From Chloroflexota bacterium (GTDB lineage: Bacteria; Chloroflexota; Anaerolineae; UBA1429): a stretch of 39,781 nucleotides of DNA. The stretch covers positions 1-39,781 of the forward strand of contig JAAYDC010000025.1 of assembly GCA_012729455.1 (NCBI GenBank), read 5' to 3'. This document shows, in pieces, positions 16,819-24,857 of the stretch. The notes beneath the pieces were generated by a model. That model made no database searches and was not told where the DNA came from. It was given only the letters and a program-made list of their open reading frames with translations. A program made the translations under genes and the position numbers. Within the stretch, counting starts at the first letter, position 1. The number at the start of each line of letters is the position of its first letter.

Positions 16819-17646
16819 ATGTACATACTTTCGGGTTTCGCCGACGAAATTTCGCCCGACCTGGATCAACAGCTCGCTACGCTGCAAACGCTGGAGATCC
16901 GCTACCTCGAGCTGCGCGGCGTGTGGGGCAAGAACGTCCTGGCGCTCGATGATGCCGAGTTGCGCACTATCGCAAGTGTCCTGGATGCCAGCGGCATCAG
17001 GGTATCAGCGATCGGCTCGCCGATCGGCAAGATCGACATTACCGCCCCGTTCGAACCGCACCTGGTTGATTTCCAGCGCACCCTGCAGATCGCCGAGCTG
17101 CTGCAGGCACCCTACATCCGCATCTTTTCGTTTTTCGTGCCAGCCGGTGAGGCCGAACAGTACCGCGGGCAGGTTATGGAGCGCATGCATGCCCTGGTGG
17201 AGGCTGCTCAAGGCCATTCGGTGGTGCTCTTGCACGAGAACGAAAGCCACATCTATGGCGATATACCCGAGCGCTGCCTCGACCTGCACCAGACGATCGC
17301 CTCGTCGCAGCTGCGCGCCACATTTGATCCGGCCAACTTTGTTATGAACGACATCGCGCCTTATACGCATGCCTACCCGTTGCTGGCCGACTGGGTCGAG
17401 TACCTGCACATCAAAGATGGCATCATGGCGGAAAAACGCGTGGTGCCAGCCGGTGAAGGCGATGGGCAGATCCGCGAGCTGATTGCAGCGCTGACTGAGC
17501 GCGGCTTTGACGGTTTTGCCTCGCTTGAGCCGCACCTGGCGAGCGCCGGGGCATTCAGCGGTTTTTCGGGTCCGCAGTTATTTACCAGGGCTGTCGAAGC
17601 GTTTCGCAGTGTGCTCACGGCTGTTGGCGTCAAGGAGGGCAAGTGA
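16819..17646 (+). CDS. Sugar phosphate isomerase/epimerase (xylose isomerase-like TIM barrel)
   Basis: A 275-residue TIM-barrel protein of the AP-endonuclease-2/xylose-isomerase-like family. It begins ILSGFADEISPDL, typical of this group. Probable metal ligands are the Glu of LLHENES (about 140), the Asp of ATFDPANF (about 175), the His of YLHIKDG (about 200) and the Glu of SLEPHL (about 238). Members interconvert sugars or inositol-type compounds; the substrate is not evident. ATG 16819 has AGGAG about 8 nt upstream. An in-frame TTG at 16798 lies inside the preceding terminator and is rejected. Its TGA shares one base with the galU ATG, so the two are probably translated together. Confidence 0.82.
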   Translation: MYILSGFADEISPDLDQQLATLQTLEIRYLELRGVWGKNVLALDDAELRTIASVLDASGIRVSAIGSPIGKIDITAPFEPHLVDFQRTLQIAELLQAPYIRIFSFFVPAGEAEQYRGQVMERMHALVEAAQGHSVVLLHENESHIYGDIPERCLDLHQTIASSQLRATFDPANFVMNDIAPYTHAYPLLADWVEYLHIKDGIMAEKRVVPAGEGDGQIRELIAALTERGFDGFASLEPHLASAGAFSGFSGPQLFTRAVEAFRSVLTAVGVKEGK

Positions 17647-18548
17647 TGGAGACCAGACAAGTGATCAAGGCAGTTGTGCCGGTAGCGGGTCTGGGGACGC
17701 GCCTCTTGCCGGCCACCAAGGCGCAGCCTAAAGAGATGCTGCCGGTGGGGCGCAAGCCCGTGGTGCAGTATGTGGTTGAGGAAATGCAGGCTGCGGGGGT
17801 CAAGCAGATCCTCTTTATCACCGGCCGCAAAAAGACTGTCATCGAAGACCATTTCGATACCGACCCCGAGTTGGTGCGCATCCTATCTTCCGGCGGCGGC
17901 TATGCCATGCTCGAAGAGTTGGCCTACACCGAGACCGACACGCGTTTTTACTATACCCGCCAGAGTGTGCCCAACGGTCTGGCAGATGCCATCGGGCATA
18001 CCAAAGAGTTTGTCGATAACGACCCATTTTTGGTGGCCTTGGGTGATTCGATCATCCGCAATCACGAAGATGGTTCCCTGGCAGAGAAGATGATCCGTGC
18101 CCACCTCGAGAACGGCGCAGCCTGCACCATCGCCGTCGAAGAGGTCAACCCTGATGAGGTCTATCGCTATGGGGTTGTCAAACCTTCCGACGGGGCCGAC
18201 CTTGCCGGCAGCTTTGCAGTCAGCGATCTGGTGGAAAAACCCAAACCCGAGAACGCCCCCAGCAACCTGGCGATTGCGGCGCGCTATGTCTTTAGCCCGG
18301 TGATTTTCGATGCCATCAGCCGTACCCTGCCCGACCGCAACGGCGAGATGCAGCTGACTGATTCGATCCGCCTGCTGATCCAGCTGGGATATCCTGTGCA
18401 GGCCATTCGCCTGACTGGCAGCGAACGCCGTTATGATATTGGCAACTTTGAAAGCTATTTCAAGGCCTTTATGGATTTTGCGCTGAGTGATGAAAAATAT
18501 GGCTACTTGGTGCGGCAGTATTTAAAGCGCAAAGTCAGGGAGTTTTAA
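17646..18548 (+). CDS. galU: UTP--glucose-1-phosphate uridylyltransferase
   Basis: A 300-residue nucleotidyltransferase making UDP-glucose from UTP and glucose 1-phosphate. The N-terminal nucleotide loop reads VAGLGTRLLPATKAQPKEM, with Arg and Lys of the activating motif in place. The catalytic-site strand is LVALGDSI (about 130), the substrate region contains VEEVNPDEVYRYG, and a C-terminal YDIGNFESYFKA follows. Length and order match bacterial GalU. GGAGG precedes ATG 17646. Its TAA overlaps the next ATG by one base. It lies between a sugar isomerase and a sugar kinase, which points to making an activated sugar, perhaps for exopolysaccharide. Confidence 0.93.
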   Translation: METRQVIKAVVPVAGLGTRLLPATKAQPKEMLPVGRKPVVQYVVEEMQAAGVKQILFITGRKKTVIEDHFDTDPELVRILSSGGGYAMLEELAYTETDTRFYYTRQSVPNGLADAIGHTKEFVDNDPFLVALGDSIIRNHEDGSLAEKMIRAHLENGAACTIAVEEVNPDEVYRYGVVKPSDGADLAGSFAVSDLVEKPKPENAPSNLAIAARYVFSPVIFDAISRTLPDRNGEMQLTDSIRLLIQLGYPVQAIRLTGSERRYDIGNFESYFKAFMDFALSDEKYGYLVRQYLKRKVREF

Positions 18549-19570
18549 TGCCCATCTGGCGCTCTTCCGCACCCGGCCGGTGCGGGATCATCGGCAATCC
18601 TACGGACATGTACGGCGGATCGGTGATCTCGTGCTCGATCGACAAGCGCGCCCAGGTGACGATCGAGCCGGCCGATACGCTCGAGTTGCGTACCAACGGC
18701 GAATCGTTTTTTATCCGCAATGACGACGACCTTTTGTTGCGCGACGATCTTTTCGATGTAGGCCGCTCGGTGCTCGACTATTTACGCGGCGAGCATCTGC
18801 GCTGCCGCATCTCCTATCAGAGCGAGATCCCCATCAAGGCCGGTGTTTCGGGCTCGACAGCGCTGACGGTGGCGCTGCTGGTGGCGCTGCTCGATTACCA
18901 GGGCAAACATTATCATCCTTATCGCGTGGCAGAGCTGGCGCGCTATATCGAGCTCAACCACCTCAAGATCGTGTGCGGCTACCAGGATGCCTACATGTGT
19001 ACCTTTGGCGGTCTCAACTATATGGATTTCCGCGGCAAGCAGTTCTACCGCGAGGAATCCGAAGAGCTATATGCCACCATCGAACCGCTGCATGACTATG
19101 TCAGCGAGTTACCCTTTGTGCTGGCACACACGGGTGTGGCGCATCTTTCGGGGGCAGTGCACAAGCCTCTGCGCGAACGCTGGCTGGAAGGCGACCCGGT
19201 GGTGCGCAGTGCCTATGAAGAAATCGCGCAGCTGGCACGCGAGGGTAAAAAGGCGCTCCTGGCAGCCGACTGGCTGCGCCTGGGGGCGCTGATGAACCAG
19301 AACCACGCCATCCAGCGCGATCTGGGCGGATCGGGCGAGGTCAACGAGCGCTATATCCAGGTGGCGCTGGCTGCCGGAGCTCAGGGCGCCAAGCTGGCTG
19401 GCGCTGGCAATGGCGGTACCATCATCGCGCTTTGCCTTGATCCGGAACCGGTAATCGCTGCGCTCAAAGAGGCGGGCTCAGAACTGGTGTTTTTCCCAAA
19501 GCCGTGCGAGGGGGTACGCATTGATCAACGCGGTGAGCAAGTTGACATTTTATGCCCAGCCGGGTTATAA
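18548..19570 (+). CDS. GHMP-family sugar kinase (glucuronokinase-like)
   Basis: A 340-residue GHMP kinase. The N-terminus SAPGRCGIIGNPTDMYGG is the substrate loop of sugar-1-kinases; the ATP loop is PIKAGVSGSTALTVALL (motif 2), and the C-terminal motif 3 is KLAGAGNGGTIIAL. The GNPTDMYGG segment resembles glucuronokinase-type enzymes, which phosphorylate the anomeric carbon; galactokinase or heptose kinase activity cannot be excluded. A sugar 1-phosphate product would be a direct substrate for a GalU-type uridylyltransferase encoded just upstream with a 1-nt overlap. Its TAA stop lies inside the -10 box of the rpmH promoter. Confidence 0.82.
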   Translation: MPIWRSSAPGRCGIIGNPTDMYGGSVISCSIDKRAQVTIEPADTLELRTNGESFFIRNDDDLLLRDDLFDVGRSVLDYLRGEHLRCRISYQSEIPIKAGVSGSTALTVALLVALLDYQGKHYHPYRVAELARYIELNHLKIVCGYQDAYMCTFGGLNYMDFRGKQFYREESEELYATIEPLHDYVSELPFVLAHTGVAHLSGAVHKPLRERWLEGDPVVRSAYEEIAQLAREGKKALLAADWLRLGALMNQNHAIQRDLGGSGEVNERYIQVALAAGAQGAKLAGAGNGGTIIALCLDPEPVIAALKEAGSELVFFPKPCEGVRIDQRGEQVDILCPAGL

Positions 19571-19571
19571 T
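19542..19571 (+). promoter_or_regulatory. Perfect consensus promoter for the rpmH operon
   Basis: TTGACA (19542-19547), an 18-nt spacer and TATAAT (19566-19571), both full matches. The -10 box contains the TAA stop of the upstream kinase gene. Predicted transcription start is about 40 nt before the rpmH ATG. Confidence 0.88.
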
Positions 19572-19618
19572 CCGCAAGCTTGTCGATATGCGGCTGACCT
19601 TCCTAACGGAGTGACAAT

Positions 19619-19783
19619 ATGGCAACCAAGAGAACCTGGCAACCAAAAAAACTGCGCCGTGTGCGTGTGCATGGCTTTCGTAAACGCATGTCGACCACCG
19701 GCGGACGTAATGTGCTCAAGGCGCGTCGCGCGCGCGGTCGGCATGTGCTGACGGTCCAAAAGAACTACAAGGTGCCGCGCTGA
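19619..19783 (+). CDS. rpmH: 50S ribosomal protein L34
   Basis: A 54-residue, very basic protein. It starts [20 protein letters not shown] and contains [21 protein letters not shown], the near-invariant L34 core. It is part of the large ribosomal subunit near the exit tunnel. The C-terminal extension [12 protein letters not shown] is slightly longer than the classic 44-46-residue form. GGAG lies 9 nt before the ATG. It is followed by rnpA after 9 nt, the usual order. Confidence 0.97.
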   Translation: MATKRTWQPKKLRRVRVHGFRKRMSTTGGRNVLKARRARGRHVLTVQKNYKVPR

Positions 19784-19792
19784 TTTGACGAG

Positions 19793-20143
19793 GTGTTAGC
19801 CAAGCCCTACCGCCTGACAAGCTCCGAGCATTTCCGGCGCTTGCATCGTGAAGGGCGCTCATGGGCCAACAGCAGATTCGTGTTGATAGCTGCCGAAAAC
19901 ACACAGGAACACGCCCGTTTTGGATTTTCTGTCAGCCGCCGTATCGGGACCGCTGTCGTTCGCAATCGCATCAAGAGGTTACTGCGCGAGGTTGTCTTCA
20001 GGCATCTGAGCGCTATTCGCCCGGGGAACGATTACTTGGTCATCGTCCGCAGGACACCATCGTCGCTCGATTACGCCAGTACCGAACGTGCCCTGCTCGA
20101 GCTGTTTGAGCGTTCAGGGATTCGGCAGAATACCAGTGGGTAA
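19793..20143 (+). CDS. rnpA: Ribonuclease P protein component
   Basis: A 116-residue basic protein that binds the RNase P RNA and helps cut the 5' leader from pre-tRNAs. Recognisable segments are [21 protein letters not shown] at the N-terminus and the hallmark RNR motif in [19 protein letters not shown], followed by DYLVIVRR. The GTG at 19793 is the only sensible start but its AGG is too close for a normal ribosome-binding site, so coupling to rpmH translation is likely. Its end overlaps yidD by 8 nt. Confidence 0.95.
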   Translation: MLAKPYRLTSSEHFRRLHREGRSWANSRFVLIAAENTQEHARFGFSVSRRIGTAVVRNRIKRLLREVVFRHLSAIRPGNDYLVIVRRTPSSLDYASTERALLELFERSGIRQNTSG

Positions 20144-20348
20144 ACGCATTCTGCTCGCGCTTGTGCGCTTTTACCAATGGGGCATTTCGCCATTGTTGCC
20201 CCCTTCGTGCCGTTTTACGCCGAGCTGCTCACAGTATATGTACGAGGCGGTGGATAAATATGGCGCCGCGAAGGGCTTTTGGATGGGCTTTAAGCGCATC
20301 CTACGTTGCAGCCCGTTTTGCCCGGGTGGCTATGATCCAGTTCCCTGA
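20136..20348 (+). CDS. yidD: Membrane protein insertion efficiency factor YidD
   Basis: A 70-residue protein with the full YidD signature: [35 protein letters not shown] and a Cys-rich end ([14 protein letters not shown]), here split for reading. YidD is a small amphipathic membrane-associated protein that helps YidC-dependent insertion. The GTG at 20136 overlaps rnpA by 8 nt. The frame is open upstream, but GTG 20136 gives the family's usual length. It belongs to the rpmH-rnpA-yidD-yidC cluster. Confidence 0.95.
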   Translation: MGKRILLALVRFYQWGISPLLPPSCRFTPSCSQYMYEAVDKYGAAKGFWMGFKRILRCSPFCPGGYDPVP

Positions 20349-20377
20349 TGTGTAGGTATCCACCAGGAGGATATGGT

Positions 20378-21502
20378 TTGAAGGTTAAACAGCGTCTGGG
20401 GTTTGTGCTGATTCTGGTTGTCAGCCTCGGGCTATTGGTGAGCGGATGTGTCTCGCGCGGAGTGTCCAACCCGGGGTGGACGGTGCTGGCTATCAACCAG
20501 GATATCGCCTACGCCGTACTAAATACCGGCAAAGTGGTAGCGCTGGACGCTGCCTCCGGCTCAGAGAAGTGGGTCTACCCGATCGCACAGGCCTCAGGTG
20601 GGCTCTTTAGACGCCAGCCCGCCGGTGATCCTCCTCTTAATGCCGTCTATGGCGTGCCCGTCTTTACCGATGAACTCGTCCTGGCCGGCACCTATGACAA
20701 CAAGGTGGTGGCCTTTGTGCAGGCCACAGGCCTGAAAGCCTGGGAATATGTCGCCCAGGGGTCAGTGATGGGCGGCATGGTTGTCGATGGCGAGCAGGTT
20801 TATCTGGGCGGCTCGGATGGCCGTGTATACGCCCTCAAAACCTCGGCTGCAGGGGCTGAGTTGTTATGGAGCACTCAGGCAGCCAAGCACGCTATCTGGG
20901 GTGTTCCTGTCCTCACCGACGACCTCGTCATCGTGGGTTCACTCGATCACTACGTCTACGCGCTCAAGCGCGCCGATGGTGAACTGGTGTGGGATCACGA
21001 CATGGGCGCTGCCGTCGCCGGCGACATCACCCTGGCCGATGACCTGGTGCTGGTTGGCGGGGTCGCCAACAAGCTCACCGCCCTGGAGATTGCCAGCGGT
21101 GACGTGGTCTGGGAATCTCAGTTTAAACAGTGGGTGTGGGGCGAGGCGTTCTTGGATGGCGGTGTGGTCTATGTCTCTTCGCTGGATGGCCAACTGCATG
21201 CCCTCGACCCGCGCACCGGCGAGACCAAGTGGGATACCGTGCTGCAAGGGGCAGCCCGCTCCGGACCAGCCCTTGCCGGAGACTATCTGGTGATCGGCAC
21301 GGCTGAGGGCAATATTTATCGCGTCGAAAAGGCGACCGGCAAGGCAGAGCTGCTCTACAAGTCGGCCGGCCGCATCCTTTCGCGCCCGGCTGTCAGCGGC
21401 AACCGTGTGCTGGTCGGCACTGATTCGGGCCAGATACTTGCCCTCGATACCACCGTGGTGGGTGGTGCGCCGGTGTGGCAGTATCCTGCGGTTACCAAGT
21501 AG
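20378..21502 (+). CDS. PQQ-repeat beta-propeller lipoprotein (BamB-like)
   Basis: A 374-residue lipoprotein. It starts at TTG 20378, chosen because AGGAGG lies 7 nt upstream. A hydrophobic signal ends in the lipobox LVSGC (about residue 25), so it should be lipid-anchored outside the membrane. The rest is a repeated beta-propeller of the PQQ/WD-like type, with blades such as VVALDAASGSEKWVYPIAQ, VYALKRADGELVWDHD, LTALEIASGDVVWESQ and LHALDPRTGETKWDT. BamB helps outer-membrane protein assembly in diderms; here that role is unproven. It is inserted between yidD and yidC, not a standard member of that cluster, and may aid membrane-protein folding. Confidence 0.85.
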   Translation: MKVKQRLGFVLILVVSLGLLVSGCVSRGVSNPGWTVLAINQDIAYAVLNTGKVVALDAASGSEKWVYPIAQASGGLFRRQPAGDPPLNAVYGVPVFTDELVLAGTYDNKVVAFVQATGLKAWEYVAQGSVMGGMVVDGEQVYLGGSDGRVYALKTSAAGAELLWSTQAAKHAIWGVPVLTDDLVIVGSLDHYVYALKRADGELVWDHDMGAAVAGDITLADDLVLVGGVANKLTALEIASGDVVWESQFKQWVWGEAFLDGGVVYVSSLDGQLHALDPRTGETKWDTVLQGAARSGPALAGDYLVIGTAEGNIYRVEKATGKAELLYKSAGRILSRPAVSGNRVLVGTDSGQILALDTTVVGGAPVWQYPAVTK

Positions 21503-21522
21503 AGTTCGGCGGAGGTTGATCA

Positions 21523-22437
21523 GTGACACCAGCCACCAGGCCCAGTATTAACCCCAAGCAGCTGCGCAAGACGCTGTTGATTTGGGCGATAGTTGCAGTT
21601 GTGGTGATCCTTGGCTTTCAAGTTGGGTGGAGCACCATCTGGCGCGAAGTCTTCATCCGCCCTGTGCTCAACGCCCTGTTGTTCCTCTATGCTCATCTCG
21701 GACGCAGCTTTGTGGTCGCCATCACCGTGTTTACCCTCTTCCTGCGCCTGATCACACTGCCCTTTCAGATCCAGCAGCTGACTACTACCCGACGTATGGC
21801 TGCCATTCAACCGCGCCTCAAAGAGCTGCAGGAGCGTTACGGGGGCGATCGCCAGCGGATGGCGATGGAACAGCAAAAGCTTTACCGCGAAGCCAAGGTC
21901 AACCCGCTCTCGGGCTGTCTGCCCACCTTTATCCAGTTCCCGATCTGGATCGCGCTGGTCCAGGCGATCAACGCAATGCTGGCGGATACCCCCATCGAGC
22001 TCATGAGCCTGGGGATGTCCGTCTACCGCAATCTGGGGGTCATTCCCAGTATTATTCCCATCCAGAACCGATTTCTGTGGCTCAACCTGGCGCTGCCCGA
22101 TCCGTCGCCGGTGGTGCTGCCGATTTTAGTGGGCGGCACGATGTGGCTGCAGCAAAGGCTGATGACCCCGCCCTCGACTGATGCCCAGACCGCCTCGATG
22201 AACCAGACCATGCAGATCATGATGCCGTTGATGTTTGGCTATTTCACCACCCAGTTTTCGTCGGGCATGGCGATCTATTTCATCATCTCCAACATCATTG
22301 GCATTGGCATGCAGTTTGCTATTGACCGTATTATCAAACCGGCGGATCTCAAACTGCCGGAGACTGTTACAGCCCCACCAGCAACACGCGAGGTTATCCA
22401 TGAGCGAAAAAAGCAGAGACGCAAGGCCAAGCGCTGA
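21523..22437 (+). CDS. yidC: Membrane protein insertase YidC/Oxa1 family
   Basis: A 304-residue insertase of the short type, without the large periplasmic domain of proteobacterial YidC. An N-terminal helix is followed by the Oxa1 core: FVVAITVFTLFLRLITLPF, a charged cytoplasmic hairpin (QPRLKELQERYGGDRQRM), then NPLSGCLPTFIQFPIWIAL, and late helices ending with MAIYFIISNIIGIGMQ. The first core helix carries the Arg (LFLRLI) that faces the hydrophilic groove. It inserts proteins into the membrane alone or with SecYEG. GTG 21523 has GGAGG 7 nt upstream. Its basic tail (KKQRRKAKR) is typical and overlaps the khpB start by 38 nt. Confidence 0.95.
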   Translation: MTPATRPSINPKQLRKTLLIWAIVAVVVILGFQVGWSTIWREVFIRPVLNALLFLYAHLGRSFVVAITVFTLFLRLITLPFQIQQLTTTRRMAAIQPRLKELQERYGGDRQRMAMEQQKLYREAKVNPLSGCLPTFIQFPIWIALVQAINAMLADTPIELMSLGMSVYRNLGVIPSIIPIQNRFLWLNLALPDPSPVVLPILVGGTMWLQQRLMTPPSTDAQTASMNQTMQIMMPLMFGYFTTQFSSGMAIYFIISNIIGIGMQFAIDRIIKPADLKLPETVTAPPATREVIHERKKQRRKAKR

Positions 22438-23173
22438 TTATTCCGGCAAGACCGTCGACGAAGCCCTGAAAAGGGCCTCGTCCGAGCTCGGGCTGACGCT
22501 CGACGAGCTCGATTACCAGGTTATCAAAGAGACTAGCCGCACCGTGCTGGGCCTGGTGCGTACCGGTGAGGCGATCGTGCGCGTATGGCTGCCTGTTTCG
22601 ATCATCGACGCCGACCTTGAAGAGGCTGGTGAGGTAGAGCCCGAGGCTACCTCCGAAGCAAAGGCAGCGGTGGCACCCTCCGTGCCGCCTGCCCACGGCG
22701 CCAAACTCGAGCACGTCGCCGAAGACCTTGTCTCCGAATTGCTTGACAAGATGGGCCTGCTCGCGGCCGTCGAGGTTAGCGACCCCGGCGGGGTGGTCGG
22801 TAAAGATGGCGAGACCAGCCCACTGGTGTTAAATATTGTTGGCGACGACCTGGGCATGCTGATCGGCCGGCGCGGCGAGACCCTGCGCGACCTGCAGTTC
22901 CTGGTGCGCCTGATGATCAGCCGCAAGATTGGCTCGTGGCCAAACCTGCTCCTGGATGTAGAAGGCTACAAAGCTCGCCGTGAGAGCTTGCTCAGGGGGC
23001 TGGCTGAGCGCATGGCCGAGCAGGTCAAGCGTACTGGCAACGCCGTCACCCTGGAACCAATGCCCGCTCACGAACGGCGCATCATCCATCTGGCGTTGCA
23101 TAACGACCCCGACGTTTACACCGAAAGCACCGGTGAGGACGAGGAGCGCAAAGTCCAAATCCTGCTGCGCTAG
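22400..23173 (+). CDS. khpB: Jag/KhpB RNA-binding protein
   Basis: A 257-residue protein with the three-part Jag layout: an N-terminal Jag_N domain (SGKTVDEALKRASSELGL, VIKETSRTVLGLVRTGEA), an acidic Ala/Pro linker at about 72-105, a KH domain with the GxxG loop in MLIGRRGETL (about 155), and an R3H domain (LEPMPAHERRIIHLALHND). KhpB binds RNA, often with KhpA, and affects cell elongation and division. ATG 22400 lies inside the end of yidC, behind GAGG. The yidC-jag pairing is classic for the origin-proximal cluster. Confidence 0.92.
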   Translation: MSEKSRDARPSADYSGKTVDEALKRASSELGLTLDELDYQVIKETSRTVLGLVRTGEAIVRVWLPVSIIDADLEEAGEVEPEATSEAKAAVAPSVPPAHGAKLEHVAEDLVSELLDKMGLLAAVEVSDPGGVVGKDGETSPLVLNIVGDDLGMLIGRRGETLRDLQFLVRLMISRKIGSWPNLLLDVEGYKARRESLLRGLAERMAEQVKRTGNAVTLEPMPAHERRIIHLALHNDPDVYTESTGEDEERKVQILLR

Positions 23174-23183
23174 CGGGGCGAGC

Positions 23184-24029
23184 GTGTTTGAACAAATCCC
23201 CGACTATCTCGTCATTGGCCATGTCACTCGTGACCTGGTGCCTGGAGGCTGGCGCTACGGCGGCACGGTCACTTATTGCGCCCTTACGGCTCAGCGCCTG
23301 GGCCAGCGTGTGGCCGTCCTGACCAGCACCCACACCCCGCCGGCGCCCCTGGATATCCCGGGCATAGAGGTGTTGTCGCTGCCCTCCGTCCAGGACACCG
23401 TCTTTGAGAACGTCTATACCCCCGAGGGGCGTATCCAATACCTGCGTTCGGTGGCGGCTCCGCTCGAGCTAGCCGCGCTCCCGAGTGCCTGGCGCAAGGC
23501 TGGTATTGTGCACCTCGGTCCGGTCGCCCAGGAGGTCAGCCGCGAGTTTATGGCGGTGGCACCCGGGCAGGTGCTGGACATCACCCCGCAGGGCTGGCTC
23601 AGGCAGTGGGGGCCAGATGACCGCGTGAGCTTTAGCGCGCTCCCGGATGCTGAGGCGCTGCTCGCCCAGTCGAGCTGTGTCGTGCTCAGCCTGGAGGACC
23701 TGGCCGGCGACTGCGAGCTCCTGGCGCGATATGCTGCAGCGGCTCCTTTGCTGGTGCAGACCTGTGGAAGGGATGGCGCGATCGTGTATCAACACGGGCG
23801 TAGCGAGCGCGTGAGGGCCTTTTTGGCGCGCGAGGTCGACCTGACCGGCGCGGGTGATGTATTCGCAGCATCCTTTTTTATCAGGTATCATGAGTGCAAA
23901 GATGCCCTTGAATCGGCACGCTTTGCCAACTGCACGGCGTCGTTCATCATCGAGGGTACTGGCACGAGCACGATCCCAACCCGTGAGCAGGTCGAAGAGC
24001 GCCTGCGCAGCGGCCGGATGTACGCCTGA
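23184..24029 (+). CDS. PfkB-family carbohydrate kinase
   Basis: A 281-residue ribokinase-like protein. It starts at GTG 23184, 10 nt after khpB, with a GGGGCGAG region upstream. N-terminal landmarks are YLVIGHVTRDL and GGTVTYCALTAQRLG (the substrate-side GG motif); the C-terminal PfkB signature DLTGAGDVFAASF lies near 218, with the catalytic Asp of GAGD. It should phosphorylate a sugar or nucleoside; the substrate is not evident. The N-terminal substrate motif is diverged and the protein is short for the family. It sits between khpB and parA, an unusual neighbour for chromosome-partition genes. Confidence 0.8.
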   Translation: MFEQIPDYLVIGHVTRDLVPGGWRYGGTVTYCALTAQRLGQRVAVLTSTHTPPAPLDIPGIEVLSLPSVQDTVFENVYTPEGRIQYLRSVAAPLELAALPSAWRKAGIVHLGPVAQEVSREFMAVAPGQVLDITPQGWLRQWGPDDRVSFSALPDAEALLAQSSCVVLSLEDLAGDCELLARYAAAAPLLVQTCGRDGAIVYQHGRSERVRAFLAREVDLTGAGDVFAASFFIRYHECKDALESARFANCTASFIIEGTGTSTIPTREQVEERLRSGRMYA

Positions 24030-24055
24030 TCGCACGCGGCATGCTTTGAGGATGT

Positions 24056-24823
24056 ATGGCTTGCATTTACACACTGGCAAACCAAAAGGGCGGGGTTGGC
24101 AAAACCACCACGACCGTCAGCCTGTGCGCGTATCTGGCATCTGCCGGCAAGCGCGTCCTGTTGGTGGATATGGACCCTCAGGCCAACGCCACCAGTTCCC
24201 TGGGGATTGACCGCGCTGCCCTGGCCCACTCGATCTATGACGTGCTGACCGGCAGCCTTACCAGCCAGGAAGCCCTGCTGATCACCCACCAAAAGGGACT
24301 CGATCTGTTGCCCTCAACCCAAGCCCTGGCCGGCGCCGATATCGAGCTGACCGCGCTTGCTAACCGCGAAAGCCTGCTGCAGCGCGCCCTTCAGCCACTC
24401 CTGCCGCAGTATGATTTTATCATGATCGACACCCCGCCCTCGCTGGGACTCCTGACCGTCAACGCCCTGGTTGCGGCCGATGGTGTGATTATCCCGGTGC
24501 AGTGCGAATACCTGCCCCTGGAAGGTTTGGCGCAGCTGTTGCAGACCATCGAGATGGTGCGTCATTCGCTCAACCCGCGCCTGAGGGTGCGGGGCTTGCT
24601 GATGACCATGTATGACCCGCGCACCCGCCTCTCTCGCGAAGTGGCTGACGATGTGCGCGCCAGGTTCCCGCACCATACCTTTGAAACGATCATCCCGCGC
24701 AGCGTGCGCCTGAGCGAGGCGCCCAGCTTTGGCGAGCCGATCGGTACCTATGCACCCGATTCTGCCGGCGCACAGGCTTATGAGGCTCTGGTAGAAGAGT
24801 TCCTATCCGGAGAGCCGCGATGA
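24056..24823 (+). CDS. parA: Chromosome partition ATPase ParA/Soj
   Basis: A 255-residue ParA-type ATPase with the deviant Walker A KGGVGKTTT (residues 11-19), the Walker A' strand LLVDMDPQANATSSLG, and Walker B FIMIDTPPSLGLLT. ParA binds DNA non-specifically as an ATP dimer and, with ParB, separates newly copied origins. The size matches chromosomal Soj proteins without an N-terminal DNA-binding domain. GAGG lies only about 3 nt before ATG 24056, closer than usual. parB follows 34 nt downstream. Confidence 0.95.
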   Translation: MACIYTLANQKGGVGKTTTTVSLCAYLASAGKRVLLVDMDPQANATSSLGIDRAALAHSIYDVLTGSLTSQEALLITHQKGLDLLPSTQALAGADIELTALANRESLLQRALQPLLPQYDFIMIDTPPSLGLLTVNALVAADGVIIPVQCEYLPLEGLAQLLQTIEMVRHSLNPRLRVRGLLMTMYDPRTRLSREVADDVRARFPHHTFETIIPRSVRLSEAPSFGEPIGTYAPDSAGAQAYEALVEEFLSGEPR

Positions 24824-24857
24824 TGCGCTCAACGATGCGATGCAGGAGATCCTCACG

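Noticed and set aside
23222-23240. GTCACTCGTGAC as a possible parS site near parAB
   Set aside because: It is a short palindrome inside a coding region and does not match the 16-bp parS consensus TGTTTCACGTGAAACA.
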